From: a virus
Length of the DNA: 20,487 bases
Reading direction: 5' to 3' (one strand)
IMG/VR virus record: IMGVR_UViG_3300035698_000337
Coordinates: 1-20,487 of that record
Within the stretch, counting starts at the first letter, position 1, and each line of letters opens with the position of its first letter. The notes below the pieces were generated by a model, which did not search any database, was not told the origin of the DNA, and was given only the letters and a program-made list of their open reading frames with translations. Positions 8,324-14,655 of the stretch are shown piece by piece. The position numbers were made by a program, and so were the translations under genes.

Positions 8324-8725
8324 TCACAATTCTAGCACGGCTCTTGATACCGACCTTTCGGCGGCGGCAAGTGCTTTTTGCACGAAGCCAATGGGTGCCT
8401 GTCCGCTCCAACCGTTATTTAATCTTTCAATGTACGGAAGATTGTTGGTAAGGAAAATAGATTTCCCTTCCTCGGACTGCAAAACATTCTCTTGCTGATT
8501 GGCGTAGTTGTCTTGTGAGTTTGTGTTTTCTGTGACGGACGTATCAGGTGATCCGATTCCCACAAACCAGTTAGATCTCGCTCTTCCTGTGTCGACTGGT
8601 GTTGCGAGCACTACGTTCTTTAGAGACTCTAAAGCTATTACACGCATCGACTTGTTAGTCCTTATCTTAAAAGACTCAGCGTACTTAAACATGTCTTCAC
8701 CCAACTCATTTAGACTTTGCGCCAC
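8324..8725 (-). CDS. HK97 gp10-like neck / tail completion protein
   Basis: A 133-residue protein with the layout of the HK97 gp10-like family. A charged N-terminal helix leads to TPVDTGRARSNW (about residues 42-53), then NNLPYIERLNNGWSGQAP and a C-terminal FVQKALAAAERSV helix. Members join the head-tail connector to the tail or help finish the tail. The start is GTG 8723-8725 with a GAGGTG ribosome site about 6 bases upstream, and the gene overlaps the end of the chaperone extension by 20 bases. The location is unusual: the family normally lies among the connector genes between capsid and tail tube, but here it sits between the chaperone and the tape measure. Family membership is likely; its exact role in this position is open. 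Confidence 0.75.
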   Translation of the reverse strand: MAQSLNELGEDMFKYAESFKIRTNKSMRVIALESLKNVVLATPVDTGRARSNWFVGIGSPDTSVTENTNSQDNYANQQENVLQSEEGKSIFLTNNLPYIERLNNGWSGQAPIGFVQKALAAAERSVSRAVLEL

Positions 8726-9041
8726 GCTTCACCTCGTTGTTACGCCACTCCAGGTACACCTCGTCCATTCTCTGAATCACATCCACAAGGTCGTCAAACA
8801 TTTCGCATAGCTCATGTCTGCTTGCATATGCGTCAATCGCAGTCCAAGGTATGTAACCTTCACCCCGGCAGCCATTGAGTTCCCAGAAAGCATTCCAATA
8901 GACCTGAAATTCCTCTCTCATTTTCGGCTTCTCTAAGAGAGCTTTAGGTATGGGGTGTCCAGATTCTAAAGCCGCCATGAGGATCTTGTCCTCGTGCGAG
9001 CCTGTTAGGCTAATCTTGTATTGCAGGAACTCGGCTATTTC
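8706..9041 (-). CDS. Tail assembly chaperone, -1 frameshift extension (GT-type C-terminus)
   Basis: This frame becomes continuous with the upstream chaperone only after a -1 slip at 9041-9047. It then reads EIAEFLQYKISLTGSHEDKI into MAALESGHPIPKALLEKPKM, followed by a compact Trp/Tyr-rich domain (VYWNAFWELNGCRGEGYIPW, AIDAYASRHELCEMF). It ends in a basic tail. The extension is 111 residues and the fusion would be 247. As with lambda gpG/gpGT, a short and a long chaperone would bind the tape measure and recruit tube subunits. An internal ATG at 8976-8978 could start a separate 90-residue protein, but its only upstream purine run (GAGG, about 10 bases away) is modest. The frame stays open from the slip site to that ATG, which would be pointless for a separate gene. 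Confidence 0.85.
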   Translation of the reverse strand, partial: EIAEFLQYKISLTGSHEDKILMAALESGHPIPKALLEKPKMREEFQVYWNAFWELNGCRGEGYIPWTAIDAYASRHELCEMFDDLVDVIQRMDEVYLEWRNNEVKRGAKSK

Positions 9042-9448
9042 TTTTTTAGCGTTTCTCTTTCCTCTTGCTGGAAGTTGTCAATTTTCATTGCCTGTGACTG
9101 GACTTCCCATAGGAGGTCTGGCAAATCAGTAAAGATCTTTTCTACGTTAGCTTGAGAGAATGGCATCTCGTTGTCGTTGTCGTCCTTAATCCCTGTCCAA
9201 GCAATAACAACGGACTCTGCATAGACTTTTGCAAGGATCTCTATCACCTTGTCGTCGTCAAGCATCTGTTTCTCCATCTGCAAGGCGTAGGGCTTAGAGT
9301 GCTTCCTGTAGGATTTTGCAAAGTTCTTGTTTGCCTTACCGTTTGCTCTGAGAACTGTCATTGTGACTCCCTCAGCAAACGTCAAGATAACCCCTTTCTT
9401 GCTTTCAAGATCTGAGTTTGTTTTATACATCTTGTATATTGAGGACAT
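9035..9448 (-). CDS. Tail assembly chaperone, short form (lambda gpG-like role)
   Basis: A 137-residue helical, charged protein between the tail tube and tape measure genes, the universal place of tail assembly chaperones in long-tailed phages. It has an early VILTFAEGVTMTVLRANGKA strand pair, an aromatic/basic segment (FAKSYRKHSKPYALQ), a helix with IEILAKVYAESVVIAW, and an acidic/Gln-rich end. The gene finishes in a run of Lys codons that forms the slip site producing the long form. In known systems the short form is made in excess and coats the tape measure until tube assembly. Recognition here is by position, size and the frameshift rather than by strong motifs. The start ATG 9446-9448 follows an AGG-containing leader after the hairpin at 9474-9503. 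Confidence 0.85.
   Translation of the reverse strand: MSSIYKMYKTNSDLESKKGVILTFAEGVTMTVLRANGKANKNFAKSYRKHSKPYALQMEKQMLDDDKVIEILAKVYAESVVIAWTGIKDDNDNEMPFSQANVEKIFTDLPDLLWEVQSQAMKIDNFQQEERETLKKK
9041..9047 (-). promoter_or_regulatory. Programmed -1 ribosomal frameshift site A AAA AAG
   Basis: The minus strand reads CTA AAA AAG AAA TAG at the end of the short chaperone, so the heptamer A AAA AAG is in the correct phase (X XXY YYZ) two codons before the stop. This heptamer is one of the most slippery sequences known in bacteria, as in dnaX. After the slip, reading continues in the -1 frame (GAA ATA GCC GAG) with no stop until 8706. A hairpin AGCCT-loop-AGGCT (8999-9011) lies about 29 bases downstream, farther than usual, and may contribute to a larger structure. 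Confidence 0.9.
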
Positions 9449-9473
9449 TGCATACCTATATATTTAAAATTGA

Positions 9474-9503
9474 CACCCCCCAATGCTATTACATTCAGGG
9501 GTG
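9474..9503 (-). terminator. Strong hairpin between tail tube and chaperone genes
   Basis: The minus strand can fold CACCCCT (six Watson-Crick pairs and a G-T), one mismatch, then four more pairs (AATG/CATT) around a 6-base loop, and closes with GGGGTG. It lies 8 bases after the tail tube stop. The sequence after it is TCAATTTTAAATATATA, T-rich but without a clean T run, so termination is probably partial. It could lower transcription after the highly needed tube gene, or protect the 3' end of tube mRNA. Confidence 0.6.
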
Positions 9504-9511
9504 GTTTGCAA

Positions 9512-10957
9512 TTATTCTTCCGTGTACCAGAATCGCTGCACCTGGATGGTGTAGTCGTATGTGGCATTACGAATTGCCTGATACCCAAGCTCGGTGGTCA
9601 CATCGGTATTCTTACCTGAAACCTCTGGTGCTCCGCTAGAGTACTTCACACGTGGCAAGTCGAATAGGTAGACATTACCAGAGCTGTCCTTGAAGTGGAA
9701 TTCAAGAGCTGTCTCTGTGTTATTTAGCACTTTGTCTAGTAGAGTGCTGTCCCCGAAGTACGATGTTAATGTTCCTGTTACGGAACACTCGCCGACACCC
9801 ATATCAACCGAGCCAATGTTAGCTATAGCTTGCTGACGTCTCAGGCTGTTTGAAACATCAAGTCCAACGCTTAGGGCTAGGTTAGGGCTAGCCAACACGC
9901 TGCCGCCTTCGAATAGCTGTCCTACGTTGGTTGAGGTATTCATAACATCCGTTGTAGTAACGGCTGCGTCTGTAGCACCTGAAGTTCTAGTCGTTGACGA
10001 GGTTGAGTTCTTACCAAGAAAACCAAAGGTGCAATTTGCAATGCTCGCGCTTTCAGCAGTCAAAGAGAACGTATCCACTGTCATTCCTGTAAATACTTCG
10101 TACAGTGGTGACGAGTGGTCCAAGAACTGCCTTTCTAGAGAGTAGCTCTTTTTTGTGGTTCCATTTCTTAGGTAATCACCAACGAAAACCATGATGGTCT
10201 TCCCTGTCCCAGTATCGGTTGTCCATCCAGTTGGAAGTACATCAAATGTTAAAGCTGTTGCTGCGATAACTGATATTCTTGCCCAGCCATTACATGCTGC
10301 TGTTGCAAACTGATCGGCTGTTGCTGCTCCACCAATTTTAACCCACTCGCCTACTGCTAGGCCCATATCGGTAAAATCAAGTAGTGTGCTTCCAAGTCCT
10401 GAAGCTGCTGCGGTGATATCCGCGCTTGCACCTTGAAACCCAACCTGTCTAAGTACGGCAGTAGACGGTGGTGTTTCATTAACTGTGCCATCGGGGGCTA
10501 CTAGTGCTGTAGCTGAGGTTCCATCCTGAGCAGCAAAAACACCGTTGTTTGCAGCTTCTGTAAATCCTGTGGCCTCAACAAGCATGTACTCAACATAATC
10601 GAGTGTTTTGTCGGTTATGGCGTATGTATCTGTTGACGCGGTTACTCCGGTGATCTCTGTGCTTCCTGAATGCAGAGCCTTCTCTACCCAGTCTGAAAAC
10701 AACGATCCTTCAAGTAGCTTGTCTTGAGAATTGAACGAAAGTTCCATTTCAAGATTACCGCCGGCTTCTTTGTCCACGAGGATCAAGTCTGTAACCTGTC
10801 TGTCCGAACGAATTTCATTCGAAGATATGGTTACGGGTTGAAACGAAAGGTTTGGCTCACCTGTAACTCTGAGCGTCTGAAATTTTGGTGATGTTGGAGT
10901 CGTTCCAAAAGTAGACTCCTCGATTATACCCACCTGGGTTCTGTTTGCATCGGACAT
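9512..10957 (-). CDS. Major tail tube protein
   Basis: A 481-residue protein beginning MSDANRTQVGIIEESTFGTT, an opening typical of phage tail tube proteins. LRVTGEPNLSFQPVTISSNE and EMELSFNSQDKLLEG follow and form the start of the tube fold. A middle stretch, roughly residues 95-260, is rich in Ala, Thr and Gly and may be an inserted surface domain. The C-terminal half returns to beta strands (TFGFLGKNSTSSTTRTSG, VSVGLD-type and LPRVKYSSG segments). The subunits stack as rings around the tape measure. The gene sits between tail terminator and chaperone, as expected. AGGAG lies 7 bases before the ATG, the best ribosome site in the tail block, consistent with high expression. The unusual length is explained by the middle insertion. 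Confidence 0.9.
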   Translation of the reverse strand: MSDANRTQVGIIEESTFGTTPTSPKFQTLRVTGEPNLSFQPVTISSNEIRSDRQVTDLILVDKEAGGNLEMELSFNSQDKLLEGSLFSDWVEKALHSGSTEITGVTASTDTYAITDKTLDYVEYMLVEATGFTEAANNGVFAAQDGTSATALVAPDGTVNETPPSTAVLRQVGFQGASADITAAASGLGSTLLDFTDMGLAVGEWVKIGGAATADQFATAACNGWARISVIAATALTFDVLPTGWTTDTGTGKTIMVFVGDYLRNGTTKKSYSLERQFLDHSSPLYEVFTGMTVDTFSLTAESASIANCTFGFLGKNSTSSTTRTSGATDAAVTTTDVMNTSTNVGQLFEGGSVLASPNLALSVGLDVSNSLRRQQAIANIGSVDMGVGECSVTGTLTSYFGDSTLLDKVLNNTETALEFHFKDSSGNVYLFDLPRVKYSSGAPEVSGKNTDVTTELGYQAIRNATYDYTIQVQRFWYTEE

Positions 10958-10967
10958 CTAACGACTC

Positions 10968-11366
10968 CTATTTAAGTTGGTCTGCTAAAAATTCTACAGC
11001 CACATTCTGCTGATAAAAGTTGCCTGAAACACCCACGTATATAGGGCTCGGCTTTCGGTAAATTATTCCCGAAGGATTGCTTGTCACAAAATGATCGATG
11101 ACATTTTCCGTCAACACATCACACCTCTGAGCGTTTTCGTTTAGGTCCGTGAAAATCTGAACGAATACGAGACCGCTGTAACGAAACGTTCTGTTGCCCA
11201 CTCCGCCTAGAGTCTGCTGCGTTCCATCCACAAACTGGACTGAAAAACGGATAAATTCTGTGCCATCGGAATGAAAATCCACGTTATCCCATGCTATAGG
11301 AGTTGCGGAAGCCCATGCGGTGTTGAAATCGGACTGCATCGTGGTTCTTATTGTCGCTAGTGTCAT
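10968..11366 (-). CDS. Tail terminator protein (DUF4128-like)
   Basis: A 132-residue protein. It starts with a helix containing FNTAWASATPIAWDN, followed by strands FIRFSVQFVDGTQQTLGG and FRYSGLVFVQIFTDLNENAQ, a helix (VLTENVIDHF), and a final NFYQQNVAVEFLAD strand. This alpha/beta pattern fits the DUF4128/tail-terminator-like group, which caps the tail tube at the head-proximal end and stops elongation (the role of lambda gpU). It is directly upstream of the tube gene, the normal position. The start overlaps the stop of the head-closure gene as ATGA, implying coupled translation. The role is well supported by pattern and position together. Confidence 0.82.
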   Translation of the reverse strand: MTLATIRTTMQSDFNTAWASATPIAWDNVDFHSDGTEFIRFSVQFVDGTQQTLGGVGNRTFRYSGLVFVQIFTDLNENAQRCDVLTENVIDHFVTSNPSGIIYRKPSPIYVGVSGNFYQQNVAVEFLADQLK

Positions 11367-11734
11367 TTCTCTAGATCCACAATGTAAAGTAATTCAGTCG
11401 TAGAGGGACTCACAACCTCTACCCCTACGATCTTGTATGTGTCACTTCCGATTGTTACGTAGTCCTTGATCTCCGGTGTGAAAAAGGTTCCCGTCGCAGC
11501 TACTGGGGATATGTAAGCTATCATCGTGTCTCGGCGTGTGATGGTAGTGCCGTCGTACTTTGGCTTCCTTGTGTCCAACACAGCATAGCCAGTATACGTC
11601 GACACTACTGCTGTCTTGCCTTCCCATGGGTTAGCTTCGGAAGTGTCTGTCCTTTCTCTCCTGACGGTGACAACCCTTCCAAACTTGGTGAGTAGTGAGT
11701 CCGATGTTGTCTGTAGTTCAGAGTAGAAAGTCAT
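11363..11734 (-). CDS. Head-closure / head-tail stopper protein
   Basis: A 123-residue beta-rich protein. It has an N-terminal helix (LQTTSDSLLTKFG), then VVTVRRERTDTS, a GYAVLDTRKPKYDGTTITR segment, DTMIAYISPV, and a final strand set (YKIVGVEVVSPSTTELLYIV). The small beta-barrel pattern and its location between the DnaT-like adaptor and the tail terminator fit the head-closure proteins that seal the portal and form the docking surface for the tail (SPP1 gp16 or lambda gpFII role). The short charged end (VDLEK) overlaps the next gene by four bases. No residue motif gives the function on its own, so the call is mainly positional. Confidence 0.7.
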   Translation of the reverse strand: MTFYSELQTTSDSLLTKFGRVVTVRRERTDTSEANPWEGKTAVVSTYTGYAVLDTRKPKYDGTTITRRDTMIAYISPVAATGTFFTPEIKDYVTIGSDTYKIVGVEVVSPSTTELLYIVDLEK

Positions 11735-11735
11735 C

Positions 11736-12245
11736 TTACAACCTTACGACCGTGGCACCGTCAAGTATTAGGTCACGCATGAGTAAGTCAGCAGCGGGGT
11801 ATCTTCTTGAGGTTACAACACCAGAGTACGTCTTATTTGTCTCTACAGGTCCAACCTTGCTCTTCTCACTACTTACAGACCTTCCATCTGTTTCGTATGT
11901 GACGTCCTGTAAAAGATCTGCCGATAGAGCCCTCAATGCGTACTCTGACTGGGCATACGTTAAGTTGACTGGTATCCCTGAATACTCGTAGCCAGACGGG
12001 TCGTACGCACTATCTCTAGGCCATTTGGTCGTTTGGGTTGACGTCAGCTTAAGTCCAAGGAAACTGAAAGCGTTGTCCATGTACTGCCATGCATTGATTA
12101 AAGCAAATTCCTTGTTGGCGTCTGTTGCAGCGCTCCAGGTAGAGTTATTCCTATCCGAAAAATAGGTATTGGCGTCTGCAAGCGAGATGTAGCTATTTGC
12201 TGACGCTGTTGTCCCTGTCGCATTCTGAACGTTTATTGTTGCCAT
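11736..12245 (-). CDS. Head-tail adaptor, DnaT-like domain family
   Basis: A 169-residue protein with the layout ANSYISLADANTYFSDRN, SAATDANKEFALINAWQYMD, KWPRDSAYDPSGYEYSGIP, and a helix containing YAQSEYALRALSADLL. This is the pattern of the phage family labelled DnaT-like ssDNA-binding. In structural modules these proteins act as helical connector adaptors (HK97 gp6-like) attached to the portal, and not as DNA-replication proteins; that functional reading is inferred from position. The C-terminal tail (AADLLMRDLILDGATVVRL) is a short helix and strand that could reach the portal. The gene starts the connector block after the terminator and small charged gene. Confidence 0.8.
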   Translation of the reverse strand: MATINVQNATGTTASANSYISLADANTYFSDRNNSTWSAATDANKEFALINAWQYMDNAFSFLGLKLTSTQTTKWPRDSAYDPSGYEYSGIPVNLTYAQSEYALRALSADLLQDVTYETDGRSVSSEKSKVGPVETNKTYSGVVTSRRYPAADLLMRDLILDGATVVRL

Positions 12246-12297
12246 CTTCTAAATCCCTTTATCACCCAAAAGACAAAACCTACTTCGTCAAAAAACT

Positions 12298-12528
12298 TCA
12301 GTAGCTTGTTTTTGACGGCTTAGATTTCTTCGCTTTTTTTCTTTCTGAATACCCGAATCCATCATCGTCTGCATGCTCTTCCGGCTGTGCTTCAACCTTC
12401 GGCTGTTCTTCAGTTGGGTTCTTTTCGAAATAGTATCCTGAGGAAATGTGTTCTTTAATACTTGTGTTCGTATGTAACGTCTTTGGATTCCCTTCTACGT
12501 CCCACACGGTCTTACAAAACTTGCTCAT
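12298..12528 (-). CDS. Small charged protein of unknown function
   Basis: A 76-residue protein I do not recognise. The N-terminal half (KFCKTVWDVEGNPKTLHTNT, then HISSGYYFEKNP) could form a small fold. The second half is low-complexity, first acidic (EEQPKVEAQPEEHADDDG) and then strongly basic (ERKKAKKSKPSKTSY), and is probably disordered. An AAGGAG ribosome site lies about 9 bases before the ATG, immediately after the T run of the intrinsic terminator, so it is translated from transcripts that pass that terminator. Phages often encode a small protein between capsid and connector genes, but I have no basis for a function. A stretch of about 50 bases without a gene follows it. Confidence 0.65.
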   Translation of the reverse strand: MSKFCKTVWDVEGNPKTLHTNTSIKEHISSGYYFEKNPTEEQPKVEAQPEEHADDDGFGYSERKKAKKSKPSKTSY

Positions 12529-12545
12529 GTACCTTAACTCCTTAA

Positions 12546-12579
12546 AAAGGGGAGCCCGTCTAGCAACAGGCTCCCTTTT
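12546..12579 (-). terminator. Intrinsic terminator after the capsid/decoration genes
   Basis: On the minus strand a 7-bp GC-rich stem (GGGAGCC / GGCTCCC, plus-strand arms 12550-12556 and 12569-12575) closes a 12-base loop and is followed by CTTTTT. A-T and G-T pairs extend the stem outward. It sits 8 bases past the stop of the decoration gene. The arrangement is also usable on the plus strand (trailing CTTTTG), though less well. It should reduce transcription after the two most abundant head proteins while letting some polymerase through to the connector and tail genes. Confidence 0.85.
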
Positions 12580-12586
12580 GTTATAC

Positions 12587-13009
12587 TTACGCTTGCTCTA
12601 GGTGGCAGCCATATGTGATGGATGGTGTTGTTCCACCAAGTGTCGCCTTGCACTGGATAAATGCTGAGTCTGCATCAAACTCCTCAGCAAGATTTCCAGA
12701 AAGTGGCAACTCAAGTCTCATTTGCCCAGCTGTAACCGCGTTAGCGACCACAGTTGCAGTAGGTATAGAAGCGATAGAGGTATATGTACCTCCAACAACG
12801 TCAGACACCAAAATATCTAGCTGATAAGTTTCATTAGTTGCGCCGTAGTCAATGGCTGAAATGTTAAATACAGCCTTGTAAGCTCCGATCTTTCGAACAG
12901 CGAACTCTACACCAGTCTCGGCTGCGGTTGCTGTCTCAGCCCCGTCAGCAATGTCTCTAAGAACAAGGAGCGTGTCCACTGTTCCAATATTTCTATTTAG
13001 TGCTACCAT
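12587..13009 (-). CDS. Probable capsid decoration / minor head protein
   Basis: A 140-residue protein with alternating strands (TLLVLRDIADG, GVEFAVRKIGAYKAVFNISA, YQLDILVSDVVGGTYTSIAS, MRLELPLSGNL, SAFIQCKATLGGTT). It is rich in Ala, Thr and Gly, with little charge, and looks like a beta-sandwich. It directly follows the major capsid gene, has its own strong ribosome site (AAGGAG, then a second AGGA), and is followed by an intrinsic terminator. A structural protein needed in many copies, such as a head decoration protein, would fit. I do not recognise a named family, so the function is inferred from position and composition only. Confidence 0.62.
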   Translation of the reverse strand: MVALNRNIGTVDTLLVLRDIADGAETATAAETGVEFAVRKIGAYKAVFNISAIDYGATNETYQLDILVSDVVGGTYTSIASIPTATVVANAVTAGQMRLELPLSGNLAEEFDADSAFIQCKATLGGTTPSITYGCHLEQA

Positions 13010-13021
13010 TTTCCTATCTCC

Positions 13022-13951
13022 TTAAGCGACGATTGCTGCGTCTTTGATTCCCTGAAGTCGAGCTGCTGATCTTCCGTTGAAAATGGCAAAGCTCATGTAC
13101 CATTCAACTCGTGTTCGGAATACGGGCTTGGTATTTTGCTCACCAAGATCACGTACATCCATTTCACCATTCTGGATACCCATCACACCGTTTTCGCCAA
13201 AGCTAACACAGTAGATAGAAGTAGACGCAGCTGATCCACCACCTGGGTTTGCCTCTGTGAATGGAAGAATTGCTGTTCCAGTATCGTCGAGATCAACCGT
13301 TAGGATAGGTAGATCGGCGTACATCAGGACTCTTTGTCCTAGCTGGTCTTTTTCCCAGTTAATTGTACCGGACACGGATGTTGTACGCGCTGCTGCATCG
13401 AAACGACGTCTCATAGATTTTGACATAACAAGGTGAGTTGGATTCTCAACTTGGTCAATGAGCTGGTCAAGTTTTGATAATGAAAGAGCGTCGCCGCCTG
13501 AAGTAGCACCGCCAGCAATCAACTGACCGCCAACAAGCCGTGTCTGTAGGCCGTCGAATTCCTTTGGTGTGCTTGTGCTGTCACCAGTTAGGAAAGCTCT
13601 TGTAATGTTCAGTGAAAGAGCACGAATCTTCATCGCTTCTTGTGCAGCTCTTGCCCTTTCTCCACGCGTTTGCATGATGAACTTGTCAACGTCCAGATCA
13701 CCACCAGCAATCACTAGTGACTCTGTCTGTTGATTGATAACACCAACGCTTTCTGCGTATGCTTCATTCACACCACGGAACGCTACACCCGGTAGGGTGT
13801 TTTCCTCGTTGTAAAGCATTGCTCCGCCTTGAATGTTTTCAAACGGAAGGTTTGCAAGAATCGAACTTGAGCCAGCATAGAATTCCATAACGGCTTGCTT
13901 CATAACATTGCCAGAATTCAATTTAGCGGCTTCTAAAAGTGTTAAAGCCAT
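13022..13951 (-). CDS. Major capsid protein
   Basis: A 309-residue protein starting MALTLLEAAKLNSGNVMKQA. It reads as an HK97-fold coat protein without a large N-terminal delta domain: NLPFENIQGGAMLYNEENTL and GVAFRGVNEAYAESVGV (N-arm and E-loop), a helix with FIMQTRGERARAAQEAM (spine), LTGDSTSTPKEFDGLQTRL, and a P-domain and A-domain region with HLVMSKSMRRRFDAA and VLMYADLPILTVD. It ends in RVEWYMSFAIFNGRSAARLQ, a typical closing stretch in this coat-protein group. It follows a scaffold gene and precedes the decoration gene. GAGGT lies 7 bases upstream. The absence of a delta domain agrees with the separate scaffold protein. Confidence 0.92.
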   Translation of the reverse strand: MALTLLEAAKLNSGNVMKQAVMEFYAGSSSILANLPFENIQGGAMLYNEENTLPGVAFRGVNEAYAESVGVINQQTESLVIAGGDLDVDKFIMQTRGERARAAQEAMKIRALSLNITRAFLTGDSTSTPKEFDGLQTRLVGGQLIAGGATSGGDALSLSKLDQLIDQVENPTHLVMSKSMRRRFDAAARTTSVSGTINWEKDQLGQRVLMYADLPILTVDLDDTGTAILPFTEANPGGGSAASTSIYCVSFGENGVMGIQNGEMDVRDLGEQNTKPVFRTRVEWYMSFAIFNGRSAARLQGIKDAAIVA

Positions 13952-13959
13952 TTTTTACC

Positions 13960-14646
13960 TCATGTCTTTGTTGGCTCAGGGTTCGCCCGAGCGTAAACTA
14001 GTTTGTCTATAGGTTTCATGTCGCTGATATCTTTAGCACTGGCACCGCCAGTACTATTAGAGGCACCGCCTCCACTTGACTTAGTCCCTCTAATGATAGG
14101 GGAAAAGTCGGGATTTGACTGGAACTCAGTAACAAGATCGTCTTGAGAAAACACAGTTTCCCCGCCAGACTTATCTGTTACGCAAAGTTCTCCCTTATCG
14201 TTAACCTTTAGCCTAGCTTCTAGGTGAGGTTTTATCAGGGAAACATTCGAGCCGTCGCATAATTTGGCTGCTATGTCCGTTACGGCTGAATGTATAAGAG
14301 ATCTGTGATTTTTATCACGCCAATTTGAAACTTCAGACTCTTTTTCATCCAACTTTTTTTGAGCGGACTCTAAAAGTGACTTGTAGTCTCCCTCTTTTCT
14401 TGCTCTTTCGTCTTCCTCTTTGGACTTTATGTCTTCCTGTTCCTTCTTCGTTCGCTTTACAGACTTAACCTCATCGAGGAGCTCTTTGTTTTTTTTCTTG
14501 AGAGCCTCTAGCTCTTCGCTCGCTCCTTTCACAGGCTCCGAACCTTCAACATCCAAGGCGTATCCGTCGCCGTCTTTTTTATAAAGAGCCTTTATGTGGT
14601 CATCTAAACCCTCGACGCTATCTATCTTTAGCTTTAACTGTGACAT
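13960..14646 (-). CDS. Capsid scaffold protein
   Basis: I start this at ATG 14644-14646, giving 228 residues, because GAGGT lies 4 bases upstream; an ATG at 14682 extends the frame into the previous gene but has no such site. The protein opens with SQLKLKIDSVEGLDDHIKAL, then has a long, highly charged coiled coil (about residues 40-110, Lys/Glu-rich, with KKKNKELLDEVKSVKRTKKE). After a short folded part comes a Gly/Ser-rich linker (SSGGGASNSTGGAS) and a short C-terminal helix (DMKPIDKLVYARANP) that could bind the coat protein. The shape and the place immediately before the capsid gene are classic for a scaffold that guides procapsid assembly and is then lost. No protease motif is visible in it. 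Confidence 0.85.
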   Translation of the reverse strand: MSQLKLKIDSVEGLDDHIKALYKKDGDGYALDVEGSEPVKGASEELEALKKKNKELLDEVKSVKRTKKEQEDIKSKEEDERARKEGDYKSLLESAQKKLDEKESEVSNWRDKNHRSLIHSAVTDIAAKLCDGSNVSLIKPHLEARLKVNDKGELCVTDKSGGETVFSQDDLVTEFQSNPDFSPIIRGTKSSGGGASNSTGGASAKDISDMKPIDKLVYARANPEPTKT

Positions 14647-14650
14647 TTTT

Positions 14651-14655
14651 ACCTC
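14651..14655 (-). promoter_or_regulatory. Ribosome binding site fixing the scaffold start
   Basis: GAGGT on the minus strand, 4 bases before ATG 14644-14646 and overlapping the TGA stop of the preceding head gene. It favours the 228-residue scaffold over an upstream ATG at 14682. Confidence 0.6.

Noticed and set aside
8706-8978. Independent 90-residue gene starting at ATG 8976-8978
   Set aside because: The -1 frame is open from the slip site into this ATG, and a canonical slip heptamer is in phase. A frameshift extension explains both; a separate start cannot be fully excluded.
11736-12245. A replication DnaT protein
   Set aside because: The family label is DnaT-like, but the gene lies in the head-tail connector block between capsid and tail terminator, where this family acts as an adaptor.
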